This document shows positions 9,542 through 20,030 of a stretch of 64,000 nucleotides of DNA, piece by piece; position 1 is the stretch's first letter; every line of letters starts with the position of its first letter. Origin of the DNA: a virus; the IMG/VR virus record IMGVR_UViG_3300033146_004404, positions 126,001 through 190,000 of that record; one strand, 5' to 3'. Made by a program: the position numbers and the translations under genes. The notes beneath the pieces are model-generated. The model was not told where the DNA came from. It did not search any database and saw only the letters and a program-made list of their open reading frames with translations.

Positions 9542-11119
9542 TTATGAAATTTCTTTAATTATTCTTAAGTCTTCAGATGTTATATAATCTGCGCTAAAAA
9601 TGACCCCATTAAAGAATATTTTATAACTTTCTTTGTAAGCTGTGAAGATATTTCCTTCATCGTCATACGTAGTTCGATAAGGGTCTTCTACCCTTGCATA
9701 GACTATGTGTGTTATCTCAGCATAAATTTCTTTGACGTTTTCATTGTCAGATAAAATATAGCACCAATCTCCAACCTCAAGACCATCAGGGTTTGCTATA
9801 AACAATCTCCTATAATAATCTCCATCTACCTGAGCTCTCTTAACTATAAAGAATTTCTTATACCACTCTAAGGAATTACTTTGTTCGTCAAGAACTTTGT
9901 TTATTACAGCATTACCTTTCTCGATAGTCATTATATCTTTTAAAGTTCCACCTACTTTTGACAGGCGAAGATCTAATATATTAAATCTGTCTTCGTAAAG
10001 TTCCTCTACAGCTTCTGTTATAAGATATGCATTTATATACGCTATTCTATTACTTAACATAGTAGAGTTTCTAACTGTCTGTATGTTGTCCATTAGTTCA
10101 ATCATTCTTGTAAATGTGTATCTATCTGCAACGTTTTCCCATACTTCAATTAGATCAATAACTGTATCTAATCCAGTTAATATAATAGCATTATCAGCGT
10201 CTTCGCTCTTAGGATTAAACTCAAGGTAGTGTCTACTCATTCTATAAGACAGTTCAAGATTTGCTATTGTTTGAGCTGCCATGTGAAGAATTATTGTAGT
10301 TCCTGCAGTGAAAGTGGATGTAATTACTGCATCATCAGGAACAGTTCCTTTTTGTCCGTATGGCGCTAACAGAATTCTACTTGGTGTATCTTTAGCTGCA
10401 AAGACTTTTCCAAAAGAAAAATTTGTGATGTCACCAGTATTAACAAGAACAAGCTCTCCTGTTGGATCCCAACCTTCAGCCATGTATCCGTTTTCAGGAT
10501 CTGACTGATATCCTGCATATCCAATAGCCATATAATCTTGTTCATTATCCTTTAATGAATAATCTATCTCGGAATAAGGGCCGGCGATAGTTGTTTCAAT
10601 ATTACCAGTTCCTCCTCCAGAGGTATACCATGTATTAAAAGTTCTAACCATTGCAATAAGATTGTTTTCAGTAGTCTCAAAATCTTTTACGTATATCACA
10701 TTCGAGTCTTCACACCAAAACGAATATTTAGTAGGTCTAATAGGATAACTTACAGTAGTTCCTTCTCTTGTGTTTAAGTGAAACTCGTTGCCAGTTTCTA
10801 GCTTTCCTGCACTGTGAAGTTTCATATTGTCCCAATATGATTTCTCTTCATAATTATTATCTGCGTCTAACCCTGTATAGATTACTTCTAGTTCATCGAG
10901 AGATGGGTGGTATTTTCCGGTAAGGTATCTATATTCATACGCTAGTCCAGTAAGTTCAGCATTAACTCGTCTAAAGATTCCGTTATTAGCTCTATCAGCT
11001 TCAACTTTATCAGCATATGTAAGGTCAATCTGTTTACCCATTTGTTCCAAGACATATTCATCAGCGATAGCTTTTGTTTTAGTAAGTTCTCTTCTCTTTT
11101 CTGTTGTGAATGTTGCCAT
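9542..11119 (-). CDS. Putative baseplate/virion structural protein
   Basis: A 525-residue protein, family not recognised. The N-terminus is helical and charged (EKRRELTKTKAIADEYVLEQ); the middle has mixed beta sequence with Gly/Thr-rich loops (TSGGGTGNIETT); residues 290-420 look helical; the C-terminus returns to beta strands. No signal peptide or membrane segment. It lies between the gp25-like gene and a 712-residue virion protein inside an otherwise continuous baseplate operon, so a baseplate role is likely by context only. It could correspond to one of the outer wedge proteins (T4 gp7, gp8 or gp10 positions), but I see no motif that decides this. Confidence 0.6.
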   Translation of the reverse strand: MATFTTEKRRELTKTKAIADEYVLEQMGKQIDLTYADKVEADRANNGIFRRVNAELTGLAYEYRYLTGKYHPSLDELEVIYTGLDADNNYEEKSYWDNMKLHSAGKLETGNEFHLNTREGTTVSYPIRPTKYSFWCEDSNVIYVKDFETTENNLIAMVRTFNTWYTSGGGTGNIETTIAGPYSEIDYSLKDNEQDYMAIGYAGYQSDPENGYMAEGWDPTGELVLVNTGDITNFSFGKVFAAKDTPSRILLAPYGQKGTVPDDAVITSTFTAGTTIILHMAAQTIANLELSYRMSRHYLEFNPKSEDADNAIILTGLDTVIDLIEVWENVADRYTFTRMIELMDNIQTVRNSTMLSNRIAYINAYLITEAVEELYEDRFNILDLRLSKVGGTLKDIMTIEKGNAVINKVLDEQSNSLEWYKKFFIVKRAQVDGDYYRRLFIANPDGLEVGDWCYILSDNENVKEIYAEITHIVYARVEDPYRTTYDDEGNIFTAYKESYKIFFNGVIFSADYITSEDLRIIKEIS

Positions 11120-11127
11120 TGTTTTAC

Positions 11128-13266
11128 CTATAAATTCTTTATTATTACTTTTATACTAGCTACTAAGTCAGCTTCTTCTGCTTTTAATCTAATTATAAAT
11201 TCATCTATTAAGTTTACTGAACCTGCTTTTGTGTCAATTGCTGTTACGTAAGCTTCTGTAAGCTGTGCTTTCTTATCAATTATTGACTGAGCTTTTGTTC
11301 CATCTTGTGTGATAGTCCAATCAAGTCCATCGTTGTCAATAAAAACTCCAGCATTTCTAATCATCTCATCTTTAATTTTTTCTATCTTTCCTGTAGCTAT
11401 AAAGTAAAGTTCATCTTTAATCTGCTCACAAGGTTTACAAGCCTTGCATGGAATTATTGATTCATGTATAATTGTTTTAGCTGCATCTGCTATTTCTTTA
11501 TTGATTTCTCCATTAAATAATTTAACCATTTCTGTAAGCTTAAGTGGATCAATATAATCAGGAACGTCTGCTGCTGCGATGTTAAGAGATGTCTCATCAA
11601 GATTCTTCTTGATATTTAGAGATAGCTCACTTTTAAACCAATGCAACATATTGCATAATTGTTCAGCAAATCCACAAGTGTCTCTAACTTCAATAAGTTC
11701 ATCAATTATCATCTGTTTAGTATCTGCATAAATTTGATCTTTAAAAGCTATCATTTCAGAAGTACTATCTATTACTTCAGCAGCTACTGCTATAGCATTT
11801 GCTTCTTTAGTTGAAACTCTTAATAGTCCAAAATCACTATTTATGTTAAAACTAACACAGTCATCTAATACAACTTTTGTTGTATCAAACCCAACGTTGT
11901 CAATGCTGTAAATTACGTTTTGTAATATTTGTATTTTATTACTTTGTATTAATTCTTCCACTACAGCTATTGTAGTAATATCTTCTATTGAACCTGCTAC
12001 ATTATTTACTTTCTTGCTTATTTCTCTATTGAGCTCTAGCTCAGAGGCAGCTTCTATATCTAACTTAGGGAAAACTGATCCGTCGGTTTTATTATAAGCA
12101 GTTAAATTAAATACAAGCATGTTTCTTAATGCTTGTATGACGTTATCAGCAGCAGCTTCAGCTAAGCCAAAGTCTGCGAATCTTTCATTATCAGCTGTAG
12201 GAATAGATTGAGAAACAGCAAATTGTCTTCTAAGAAGTTCTTCTGTTTCAGCAACAGCAACTTTTTTGTTCATCTCTAACATACCGTCGAGCATAGCTTT
12301 CATCGCTTGTTTATCTTCAACGTCAGCATTTGCCATATCAGGAATGCTCAATACATCCATTTCTTCTTTGTTTACTTCTGCTATAATGTCTTGAACAACA
12401 GTCTTTTTTCCACATCCAAGTCCTGCAATTATATATTCTATAATGATATCTCTTAATGCTACAACGTCAGCCAGATCTTCCAATACAGGAATTGGGTTCC
12501 CTTGAGTATAACTTTGAATAGACGAATTTATTGATCCTTCTACTGCTCTAATGGCAGCAAGTGCATCAAGAACATCAGGACATCTTTGTTTAGATACTTC
12601 GAAATTAACTAATACTTCTTTTGTTACATTTTCAATATTTACTTTTGTTGTTACTATAAGATTTGTAATAACAATGCTTTGCTCGTTTGTAATAACTTTT
12701 GTGTATAAAGGAATATTTAATAATATATTCTTTAATAGTTCTATTAAATAAGGAGCAAACCCAATCAATACCTGTAATACCAGCTGAGCTATATCAGCAA
12801 TAAGTTCTCCAATAGCCATAAAGTTACATACAGCAATATCATTTATCTGCGATGCCACTTTTACAGCAGGTTTTGCTATCAGAAAAGCTTTTCTTCCATA
12901 ATCAAGATATTTATAGACACCAATAGCTTTAGATACTGGCTTAATAAGACTCTTCGCTACGGAGTTAGCAACAATAGTAGGAGATCTTCTAGCTGTTTTT
13001 AACAGCCTTTCCATCTCACGAATAGATAAAGCATTTTTTTGATTATCTATTCCTAAGTATTTAGCGACTGTAATTGTTTCTACTGAATAGCTCTTAACTG
13101 AGTATGTTTTTGACTTTCCAGCTAAAGCTCCAGAAGTTGCTTTTGCGGCAGCAGCTTGTTTCTTAGCGGCAGCTATTGATGCATCAGCCTTTCTTTCTTC
13201 TTCCGCTGCTTGTTTCTTTGCTTTCTTAGCCTTCTTTTTTGCTTTACATATTGAATTACAGCCCAT
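11128..13266 (-). CDS. Putative virion protein with basic coiled N-terminus
   Basis: A 712-residue protein, not recognised. Residues 1-50 are a Lys/Ala/Glu-rich helix beginning MGCNSICKAKKKAKKAKKQ. A hydrophobic helical stretch near residues 150-185 (IAQLVLQVLIGFAPYLIELL, then a Leu-rich continuation) could be membrane-active or buried. The remainder is predominantly helical with little low complexity. A late Cys cluster (PCKACKPCEQ, around residue 605) could bind metal. It sits between two baseplate-region genes with tight spacing (8-9 bases) and good ribosome sites, so it is very likely a tail protein. A membrane-contacting or injected tail role is only suggested by the hydrophobic helix. 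Confidence 0.55.
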   Translation of the reverse strand: MGCNSICKAKKKAKKAKKQAAEEERKADASIAAAKKQAAAAKATSGALAGKSKTYSVKSYSVETITVAKYLGIDNQKNALSIREMERLLKTARRSPTIVANSVAKSLIKPVSKAIGVYKYLDYGRKAFLIAKPAVKVASQINDIAVCNFMAIGELIADIAQLVLQVLIGFAPYLIELLKNILLNIPLYTKVITNEQSIVITNLIVTTKVNIENVTKEVLVNFEVSKQRCPDVLDALAAIRAVEGSINSSIQSYTQGNPIPVLEDLADVVALRDIIIEYIIAGLGCGKKTVVQDIIAEVNKEEMDVLSIPDMANADVEDKQAMKAMLDGMLEMNKKVAVAETEELLRRQFAVSQSIPTADNERFADFGLAEAAADNVIQALRNMLVFNLTAYNKTDGSVFPKLDIEAASELELNREISKKVNNVAGSIEDITTIAVVEELIQSNKIQILQNVIYSIDNVGFDTTKVVLDDCVSFNINSDFGLLRVSTKEANAIAVAAEVIDSTSEMIAFKDQIYADTKQMIIDELIEVRDTCGFAEQLCNMLHWFKSELSLNIKKNLDETSLNIAAADVPDYIDPLKLTEMVKLFNGEINKEIADAAKTIIHESIIPCKACKPCEQIKDELYFIATGKIEKIKDEMIRNAGVFIDNDGLDWTITQDGTKAQSIIDKKAQLTEAYVTAIDTKAGSVNLIDEFIIRLKAEEADLVASIKVIIKNL

Positions 13267-13275
13267 TATATTTCC

Positions 13276-14346
13276 TTATGCTTTTACTTTATGAGTAGCA
13301 GTTAAGACAGTTCCATCTTCCATTCTATAAGAGAATGGAACTGAAGCAGTTACTACATATTCATTACCTAGACCGCCAAGCATTACTTCATCTCCTGATA
13401 AAGTAATTTTACTTTTACCATAAATATTCACTTCATCTTTACTTACTGTAACGCTTGCATCTTTAGTCTTTAAATTGACTTCTTTTGGATTACACGTAAC
13501 TGATGTTGTTCTTCCTGTATTGCTATTAGTTGATTGAAGCTTTACTTCGGATTCATCTATTTCAATTAAATTTTCTGTTTTAGCTTTAGAACTATTAGAT
13601 ATTATCTTTATATCTTTTTCTATAATTTCAATTCCAAAGTAATCTGTAGTATCACCTTTTCCTTCAACGTAAGACTTAATATTTATAGCTGTAACGCCTT
13701 TATTAGAAGATGTTTTATCAGTGTTTGTTTTAATTGCTATCTCTTGGTAATCAGAAGGAGTAAAAGCTCCATTGCTTTCATTCCAAGAAGAAACATGAGT
13801 AAGAGTATATTCATCTGCAGACATAACAGTTAAGTTTTCTGTTCTGTGATTGTCCCAGTTCATAGAACTAGCATTTCCAGACTCTGTTGATTTTTGTCTT
13901 ATTACTATACACCCACCATCAGATTTCATTTGAGATCCATTAGCTGAAACTCCATCAGTGCCAACACCTTCGAATTCTAATTGGTCGTTTGGAACAGTAG
14001 CCCCTATGAACTCACCATCGGCATCAAATGTTGGTCTAGCGAATGACCCCATCCAAACAGCTCTATCTGTATTTCCATCTAAGAAACTTACCATTCCAAC
14101 TGAGTTAACTTGCGGTAATGAAAACATTCCATGTCCGCTTCCGCCACCTATAGGCATACCAACAAAGCATTTAATGTCATTAGCTAATTCTTTAGTGAAA
14201 GCATCTTTGTTGTACCCTTGAGATAAATCCCATTCAATTGTTTCATTATAAAAAACAGAGACTCGAACTCTTAAGTATCCTCTTTGAAAAAACTCTGAGT
14301 TATCTGTAACTATTGCTTGGTAGATACCAAACTTTGGATATGCCAT
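13276..14346 (-). CDS. Baseplate spike protein, gp5/VgrG-like OB-fold with C-terminal repeats
   Basis: A 356-residue protein. The N-terminal half resembles the gp5 OB domain: YQAIVTDNSEFFQRGYLRVR, a block ending KCFVGMPIGGGSGHGMFSLP, and GMVSFLDGNTDRAVWMGSF, which is typical of proteins moving down the tail axis. The second half (about 150-340) has repeated short beta units alternating Thr/Ser/Asn/Lys (LKTKDASVTVSKDEVNIYGK), as in the trimeric beta-helix needle of gp5/VgrG. No lysozyme domain is inserted, unlike T4 gp5. It should form the membrane-piercing spike below the hub. A clean AAGGAG precedes the ATG. Confidence 0.8.
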   Translation of the reverse strand: MAYPKFGIYQAIVTDNSEFFQRGYLRVRVSVFYNETIEWDLSQGYNKDAFTKELANDIKCFVGMPIGGGSGHGMFSLPQVNSVGMVSFLDGNTDRAVWMGSFARPTFDADGEFIGATVPNDQLEFEGVGTDGVSANGSQMKSDGGCIVIRQKSTESGNASSMNWDNHRTENLTVMSADEYTLTHVSSWNESNGAFTPSDYQEIAIKTNTDKTSSNKGVTAINIKSYVEGKGDTTDYFGIEIIEKDIKIISNSSKAKTENLIEIDESEVKLQSTNSNTGRTTSVTCNPKEVNLKTKDASVTVSKDEVNIYGKSKITLSGDEVMLGGLGNEYVVTASVPFSYRMEDGTVLTATHKVKA

Positions 14347-14355
14347 TATATCTCC

Positions 14356-14658
14356 TTAAACTATTTCTGATACTTTTTTAGGTGTAGGAACTTTAATAAC
14401 TCTTCCAGTATAGTATCCTTCTGGCGAGTCGTTTATATCATTTATATATGTAATTACCCAATGTAGATCACCTGTACCATAAAACAGGTTAGATATTAAG
14501 TCTGGTCTAAAATTAAAAGCTAAAGGAATTGTATAAAGAGATATGCTGTCGTCGTTTAATCTTTCCTTTAATGCTTCTGTATCTAATATTCCTTTTTGGT
14601 TATGCTGAATATCATCATTCCAAATATCTGGAAAAAATTGAAATCTTGAATATGACAC
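14356..14658 (-). CDS. Baseplate wedge protein, T4 gp53-like
   Basis: A 100-residue protein containing FNFRPDLISNLFYGTGDLHW followed by a Trp/Ile segment and YYTGRVIKVPTPKKV. The order RPDLIS..LYG....W......ND....P......G..I..P is characteristic of gp53-like wedge proteins. T4 gp53 closes the wedge assembly and contacts gp6. It starts with GTG behind AAGGAGATAAAAC and lies 9 bases upstream of the spike gene. Size is about half of T4 gp53, comparable to minimal members in other phages. Confidence 0.7.
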   Translation of the reverse strand: MSYSRFQFFPDIWNDDIQHNQKGILDTEALKERLNDDSISLYTIPLAFNFRPDLISNLFYGTGDLHWVITYINDINDSPEGYYTGRVIKVPTPKKVSEIV

Positions 14659-14669
14659 GTTTTATCTCC

Positions 14670-16184
14670 TTAAAGCGTTGGCACTATTGAATAATAATCT
14701 TCAAAGCTTGGCAACACACCAATATACATAGGATCTATTTCATTAAGAGTTACAGTAACTTCAAATGTCATTAGGTCTACTATTCCATTATTATTCTTAT
14801 TTAATATAACTGGTGAGTTATCCCAGTCTTTCTTTATATCTACTTTAGAAACTACAAAGCTTCTATGATATACTTTAGTAGAACTAGCCATTTTGTATGG
14901 ATATGTTAATAAGTTATTGAAAGGCACTGTTTGTGTTACTTCTTCGCTATGATTAACTTGCGTAGTATCACCAAAAACAATTTTTACTACAGGAGGTCTA
15001 TAGAAAGATCCGGCTTCTTTTGATGTTTGTGGAAATACTAATCCTCTATATGCCATCTCTATGCTCTGTATATTTCTAAGTGTAAATATTTTCATCCAAC
15101 TATCTACACCAGAATTATCTCCAGTCTTAACACTTGTATCATCAGCATCTGGTGTTAATACAGTATAAGTAGTTGTTAAGTTTACTGAAGAACCTTCTGT
15201 TTTTATATATGATTGAATGTCACCAATTCTGCTTAAAATTGACGTTGCTTCATATTTAGCAGCTCTTCCAGATTCAGATATCTTAGGATTGAACTCAAAA
15301 GGTATTGTATACTTAGAAGAAATGCCGCCTTCAGTATTTGGATTTACTGGATAGACATGTAGAGCTCCAAGGTTTGAAATCTGCCCTTTTACGTTAAGGC
15401 TTTTTGTTATCTGGTCATAGCTCATAGTATCTGCTGAGTATGGAACATTAATTAAATTAGACGATTTAAAGAAAGGACTTAGGTTAAAGAAATCTATTTC
15501 ATTATCGCTTTTAATCTTTTTATCTTCTGTTATAGTTACTTCAGTATAGTTATCTTTAGTTGTGTCTTTTGATACATCAGTGAGTTTTTTAGTTTTTATC
15601 TCATTACTGATGTTTCCTATTTCAACAGAATCTTCAGCTATATTTATCTTAGAGCTTTCAACATCTCTTATTAAACTATTACTTACGTTCGACTTGTCTG
15701 CTTTTCCATATGCATCGATTAATTTTGGAATAATAAATAATTCATTTTCTGGCTCAATGGAAGGAGACAACTCTTGCTTACCTTTGTTGTCTTGAGTTAC
15801 CTTAAAGTCTGTTTTTGATTTAGATTCATATGTAGCGGATGATGGCAACCCAGGAATTTGTTTTTCTTCTGTCGTCCAAGTACTTATAGTTAAATCAGAA
15901 TCAATCGGTTCTATAGGGTATTCCCTCGCTGCTCCAAAAGCTCCTAAGTTATTAATATTCGTTACTTCAAAGAGACCCTGAAGTGCATCAGTAGGATCCT
16001 CTTGAGGTTTAGCGTCTTTTCCGGCTATTTCTCCTAACAGTCCAAATTCAATTTTTTCCTCAACTAATTCCTCTATTTCAATAGCAGTATCTTCTTTTAC
16101 TGTTTCTCCATGAGTAGGAGGATTTAATTCTATGTTCTCTGGATCTACTAGAGATAGATTATAGTTTATGTAATTCTTCTTCAC
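14670..16184 (-). CDS. Putative baseplate hub/tube-proximal protein
   Basis: A 504-residue protein without a recognised family. The first 190 residues are acidic and low-complexity (TAIEIEELVEEKIEFG) and look disordered. The last 200 appear folded and beta-rich: RNIQSIEMAYRGLVFPQ, FYRPPVVKIVFGD, LMTFEVTVTLNEIDPMYIG. Strand-rich C-terminal domains of this sort occur in tail-tube-like baseplate proteins (T4 gp48/gp54 initiate the tube), and its place after the tape measure and before gp53-like and gp5-like genes would suit that. This is inference from position and composition only. It starts with GTG behind AGGAG. Confidence 0.5.
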   Translation of the reverse strand: MKKNYINYNLSLVDPENIELNPPTHGETVKEDTAIEIEELVEEKIEFGLLGEIAGKDAKPQEDPTDALQGLFEVTNINNLGAFGAAREYPIEPIDSDLTISTWTTEEKQIPGLPSSATYESKSKTDFKVTQDNKGKQELSPSIEPENELFIIPKLIDAYGKADKSNVSNSLIRDVESSKINIAEDSVEIGNISNEIKTKKLTDVSKDTTKDNYTEVTITEDKKIKSDNEIDFFNLSPFFKSSNLINVPYSADTMSYDQITKSLNVKGQISNLGALHVYPVNPNTEGGISSKYTIPFEFNPKISESGRAAKYEATSILSRIGDIQSYIKTEGSSVNLTTTYTVLTPDADDTSVKTGDNSGVDSWMKIFTLRNIQSIEMAYRGLVFPQTSKEAGSFYRPPVVKIVFGDTTQVNHSEEVTQTVPFNNLLTYPYKMASSTKVYHRSFVVSKVDIKKDWDNSPVILNKNNNGIVDLMTFEVTVTLNEIDPMYIGVLPSFEDYYSIVPTL

Positions 16185-16226
16185 TCAATTCTCCTAATCA
16201 TTTTTACTACTATTTTTATGCTCATC

Positions 16227-19200
16227 TTAGGTTCCGCTTCCATAAGCATCATAACTACTACGCTTAATTTTTTTGACAAAGTGACTTGCTTCTGCTATCT
16301 CTGTCTGTTTCTTAACTTCTTCTGCCTGCTGAATAATGACAACTTGTTTTATTTCTTCTTTTTCAATTAATGTATCTAGCTTTTTGTTTGTCTTTTCTGC
16401 TTCTTTAAGCGCTTTCTTTTGAGCTGGACTAGTAACAACTTTTCTGGCATCTTCTGTTTTAACAAATTCTGTAGCAGTTGCTTGCATAATAAATGGCATT
16501 AACTTGGTTGTTGTAGTTTCTGTATCAGGATCCGTATTTTCTGCTGTTTGCTCTGATAAGTCTAATTGATTTGAAGTATATTCATCCATTCCATTTAAAT
16601 CTACTTTAGGAATCTCTCCAAACTCTGAGTCTTTAAATGATTTTCCTATTGTTTCAGAGGCTTCAATCATTGCATCTCCAGAAGACTTAAATGATCCTGC
16701 CATTGCCTTCATTCCATTTATCATCGCCTGTTCTTTTGGAGTTGCTTTCTTCCCCATATCAGCAATAAACTGTCCTAGTTTAGCTATATTTTCAATCAAG
16801 AAACTTATTACTTTAAGTAAGTAACCTAATACTTTTAAGATTGGAGGAAGCGCTGCTTTCACAAGTTCTATAAAGATAGGAAGTATTGCCTTCATTACTT
16901 CTACGAGGACTCCCATGATAGGACCAAGTAAACTTCCTACTATTTCAACAAGTGGAAGTAAAGCATTAATTAATTGATCGAATACTGGCATTAACTGCTT
17001 TTCTATTATTGGCATCAAACGTCCTACTACTTTATCAAAAACTCCTTTAAGTTTATCCATTATTTTTCTGAATCCATCCATCTTCATCATTGCGCCGATT
17101 AACATGCCACCAATTAAAGCAATTGGCCCACCAATTTTTGATAGTCCTGCGCTAGCTAATTTTGTTGCTCCGCCTATTCCTTTGGCGAAAGTTTTTGCTC
17201 CCTTTGCGAAAGTTTTTGCAAGCCCTTTCGTCAAACTTCCTTCACCGACTGCTCTCAATGCTTTTAGCCAATTTTTAGGATTAATTCTCTCTTTAACAAC
17301 TTCTGCCCCAGCGATAAAAGAATCTCCTAGTTGCCCGATTCTTTCTTTAAGTCCAAGAACTAAGTTATCTTTTACCTGAATGGCTGCAGCTGCTAGTTTT
17401 GCACCCATAGGTTCAATAAGAACATCTAGGTCAGTTCCTGCTAAAGCTCCTAGCTGAGCTTTCTGGTTTGCATTAATTTCTTCAGTTAAGGCTTGCCATC
17501 CATCAGTTCCTTCTTCAAAACCTTGTCTCTGTGCTAATAAAATCTCTTCTGATGCAGCAAGACGATCATATTCTCTTTGAGTTATTGCAGAAGTCGTACT
17601 TAAAATATCGTTAAGTTTTCCTTTAGATTCTTCTTGTGATTCAAGAACTTTAAGTTCTTGTTTCTTTTGATTTTCAAGATGCTCAGTTTGTGCTTTATGT
17701 AATTCAGTGTTTTCTGATCTAATTCCTCTAAGTTTCTTTCTTTCTTCATCTAACTCCATTAGCTTTTCACTGCTGATACCAGCTTCAGTTTTTGCTGCTT
17801 TTATCTCTTCTAGTCGTGCTTCAATTATTCTATTAGAACTATCAAGTTCTGATAGTGTCAATTCAGCCAGTTCTTTCTGTCCCTTTATTCTAATTAAGTC
17901 TGAGTTAGCTCCAGCTAACTCAGACTTGAGCTCAATAGCTTGCATTTTTCTTTGTTCTTTTGATAGATTCTTTAAGTAAGATTTTTCTCTTGCATGCGAT
18001 CTTGTCTTAACATCCTCAAGTTTATCAAAAGCTTTTTGCTGAACTTTTCCTTGATGAGCAAGCTCTTTACTTATTAATTTTTGTTCTCTCCCTTGAGCCC
18101 AAGTGAGTTTACCTGTTCTACTTATTAAGTCAAGTTGATCAGCTCTTGTTCTTAAATCCTGTATTCTATTCTCAACTGCTTTCTTGTCATTGTCTAAAAA
18201 GTTAATTTTCATCTTAGCATCTTGTCTAGTTAGCTTAATTGCTTCCAACGTATTTTCATTTGCTCTCTCAATCCATTTACTGATCATACTAACTGGCTTT
18301 GCTCCAGCTGAAATCTTATCTAGCCATTCCGCATTTGCCTCTGTTAATTTTTTTGCTGAAGCGTTTATATTTGTATTTGATAGAATTTTAAAATAGTTTG
18401 CTGAAGCTTTTGTTGCAGCATAGTTGCTGCTTTCTATAATTCTGTCTTGTAAATTTGTAGTATAGTTTTTGACGGCTGCTGCCATTATTCTAACGAACTT
18501 CTTAGAAGATTTTTGAGCACCCATCTCCATAGACTCATCCATTCCAGTATCAAGAGATTCTCTTAGTTGTTCTCCTATTTCTGTATTTACAGAGAAGAAC
18601 TTCTTTCTAAATATTTTAAACGCAACGACTGCAGCAACAATACCACCAACTATAGCAACTGCAATTCCTTTACCGCCTTTTCCTGAGAACATTCCCATGA
18701 AGTTTTTAGCGTATCCAAGTAGTTTATCAAAGTTTTTAGCTATGAATGTTGCCGCCATGTTAATTAAAGGCATTGCTTTTGAACCAATTTGAACAGCAAG
18801 TGCTTTAAATTTTTCCATACTTGTCGAGAGTGCTTTTTGAGCTGTAGCTTGTTTTTCCTGTTCTTCTGACATCTTACCTGCACTTCCTGTCATTCCAGCG
18901 AACGTCTTTTCTAACTCTCCTGTATCCATCTCTCCCATTGCTCTTAAGTCTGTTAAACTCATTCCCATTGACTTAGCCATTTGAGAAGCAGCAATTGGAT
19001 TCATATTCTTAAGCTCTGCTCCAAGATCTTTAAATCCTCCAACTAAAGCTGCAGGGTCTATATTTCCAGACATAGCATCTTCCATTGTGACACCAAGTTT
19101 ACTAAACAATAACATATTATCTTGTATAGCACCAGGATCCATTAATTTTTCTATGAAGCCTGCAGCTACTTCTGCTTTTATACCAACGCTTGCGAATGCT

Positions 19201-19979
19201 CCAGCTAGTTTTGTAACTCCTGTTGAGAATTTCGCAACATCTGCTGATGATTTTCCAAGCTGTCTTAAGTTTGTAGTTGACCCAACTATTGTTTCACTAA
19301 GTCTATTGACTTCACCTGAAGTTAAACCAAAAGCTCTTTGCGCTCCAACCATTCCTTTTAATACATTTTTTATTTGTTTAGTTCCAAGGCCGCCCATTTT
19401 ATATAAGCTACCTGTAAGATTTTGAACTGCGTCATCACTTGCTCCAGTAATTTCTCCAAAATGAGCTCCAGCTATAGCTAAGTTTCCGACATCTTTTGTT
19501 GCAACACGCATTCCCCTTAATACTTTAATCCATTCTTTTGATCTATCCAAAGAGATTCCAGTAGCCATTGTAGTGTCAGTTACAGCCTCTGTTAATGCTC
19601 CTACTGACTTTCCACCTTCTCCCATCCTATATGACAGGTCTGTCATCTCCTGATTTAGACTAAATACCGAATGGACTATATCTCCAAAACTAAAAATAGC
19701 AAAACCTCCAAGAATTGTTCCGACAATTCTTTTAGCCATACCTGCTACTTTCTTTAATCCGTCAAGAAGCTTATCTGTATGAGCGCTTGTTTTTTCTGAG
19801 TTTTCTGCTATGTCATCATAATCTTCATTTAGCATATTTGAAGATTTGGTTGTTTTTTCCATTGTTTTATTTATTTTTCCAGAGACATCATTGATATTAT
19901 TCATGCTGCCTTCTGCTTTCTTCATGGACTCGTCTAAGCCATTAGATATGTTTAAAAATAAATCTGCTGAATTTGCCAT
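16227..19979 (-). CDS. Tape measure protein
   Basis: A 1250-residue protein with the architecture of tail length regulators: a helical N-terminus with Asn/Ser/Lys repeats, a Gly/Ala-rich hydrophobic region (residues 70-130), a long charged coiled coil (about 560-800; runs such as KKLRGIRSENTELHKAQTE), and hydrophobic segments around 440-460, 960-990 and 1010-1110 (IGGMLIGAMM; LPIFIELVKAALPPILKVLG). It sets tail length and probably enters the cell envelope with the DNA. At about 0.15 nm per residue it would span at most roughly 190 nm. It is preceded by a late-type motif and TTTGGAG. It is the longest helical protein in the block and lies next to the hub gene. Confidence 0.9.
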   Translation of the reverse strand: MANSADLFLNISNGLDESMKKAEGSMNNINDVSGKINKTMEKTTKSSNMLNEDYDDIAENSEKTSAHTDKLLDGLKKVAGMAKRIVGTILGGFAIFSFGDIVHSVFSLNQEMTDLSYRMGEGGKSVGALTEAVTDTTMATGISLDRSKEWIKVLRGMRVATKDVGNLAIAGAHFGEITGASDDAVQNLTGSLYKMGGLGTKQIKNVLKGMVGAQRAFGLTSGEVNRLSETIVGSTTNLRQLGKSSADVAKFSTGVTKLAGAFASVGIKAEVAAGFIEKLMDPGAIQDNMLLFSKLGVTMEDAMSGNIDPAALVGGFKDLGAELKNMNPIAASQMAKSMGMSLTDLRAMGEMDTGELEKTFAGMTGSAGKMSEEQEKQATAQKALSTSMEKFKALAVQIGSKAMPLINMAATFIAKNFDKLLGYAKNFMGMFSGKGGKGIAVAIVGGIVAAVVAFKIFRKKFFSVNTEIGEQLRESLDTGMDESMEMGAQKSSKKFVRIMAAAVKNYTTNLQDRIIESSNYAATKASANYFKILSNTNINASAKKLTEANAEWLDKISAGAKPVSMISKWIERANENTLEAIKLTRQDAKMKINFLDNDKKAVENRIQDLRTRADQLDLISRTGKLTWAQGREQKLISKELAHQGKVQQKAFDKLEDVKTRSHAREKSYLKNLSKEQRKMQAIELKSELAGANSDLIRIKGQKELAELTLSELDSSNRIIEARLEEIKAAKTEAGISSEKLMELDEERKKLRGIRSENTELHKAQTEHLENQKKQELKVLESQEESKGKLNDILSTTSAITQREYDRLAASEEILLAQRQGFEEGTDGWQALTEEINANQKAQLGALAGTDLDVLIEPMGAKLAAAAIQVKDNLVLGLKERIGQLGDSFIAGAEVVKERINPKNWLKALRAVGEGSLTKGLAKTFAKGAKTFAKGIGGATKLASAGLSKIGGPIALIGGMLIGAMMKMDGFRKIMDKLKGVFDKVVGRLMPIIEKQLMPVFDQLINALLPLVEIVGSLLGPIMGVLVEVMKAILPIFIELVKAALPPILKVLGYLLKVISFLIENIAKLGQFIADMGKKATPKEQAMINGMKAMAGSFKSSGDAMIEASETIGKSFKDSEFGEIPKVDLNGMDEYTSNQLDLSEQTAENTDPDTETTTTKLMPFIMQATATEFVKTEDARKVVTSPAQKKALKEAEKTNKKLDTLIEKEEIKQVVIIQQAEEVKKQTEIAEASHFVKKIKRSSYDAYGSGT

Positions 19980-20002
19980 TGTTTCTCCAAATACCTGTTT
20001 AT

Positions 20003-20013
20003 GTTATCTTTTC
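20003..20013 (-). promoter_or_regulatory. Late promoter motif variant (GAAAAGATAAC)
   Basis: GAAAAGATAAC followed by ATAAA on the minus strand, about 24 bases before the tape measure ATG. It overlaps the space after the hub gene's stop. Confidence 0.5.
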
Positions 20014-20030
20014 AATTATTCTTCATAACG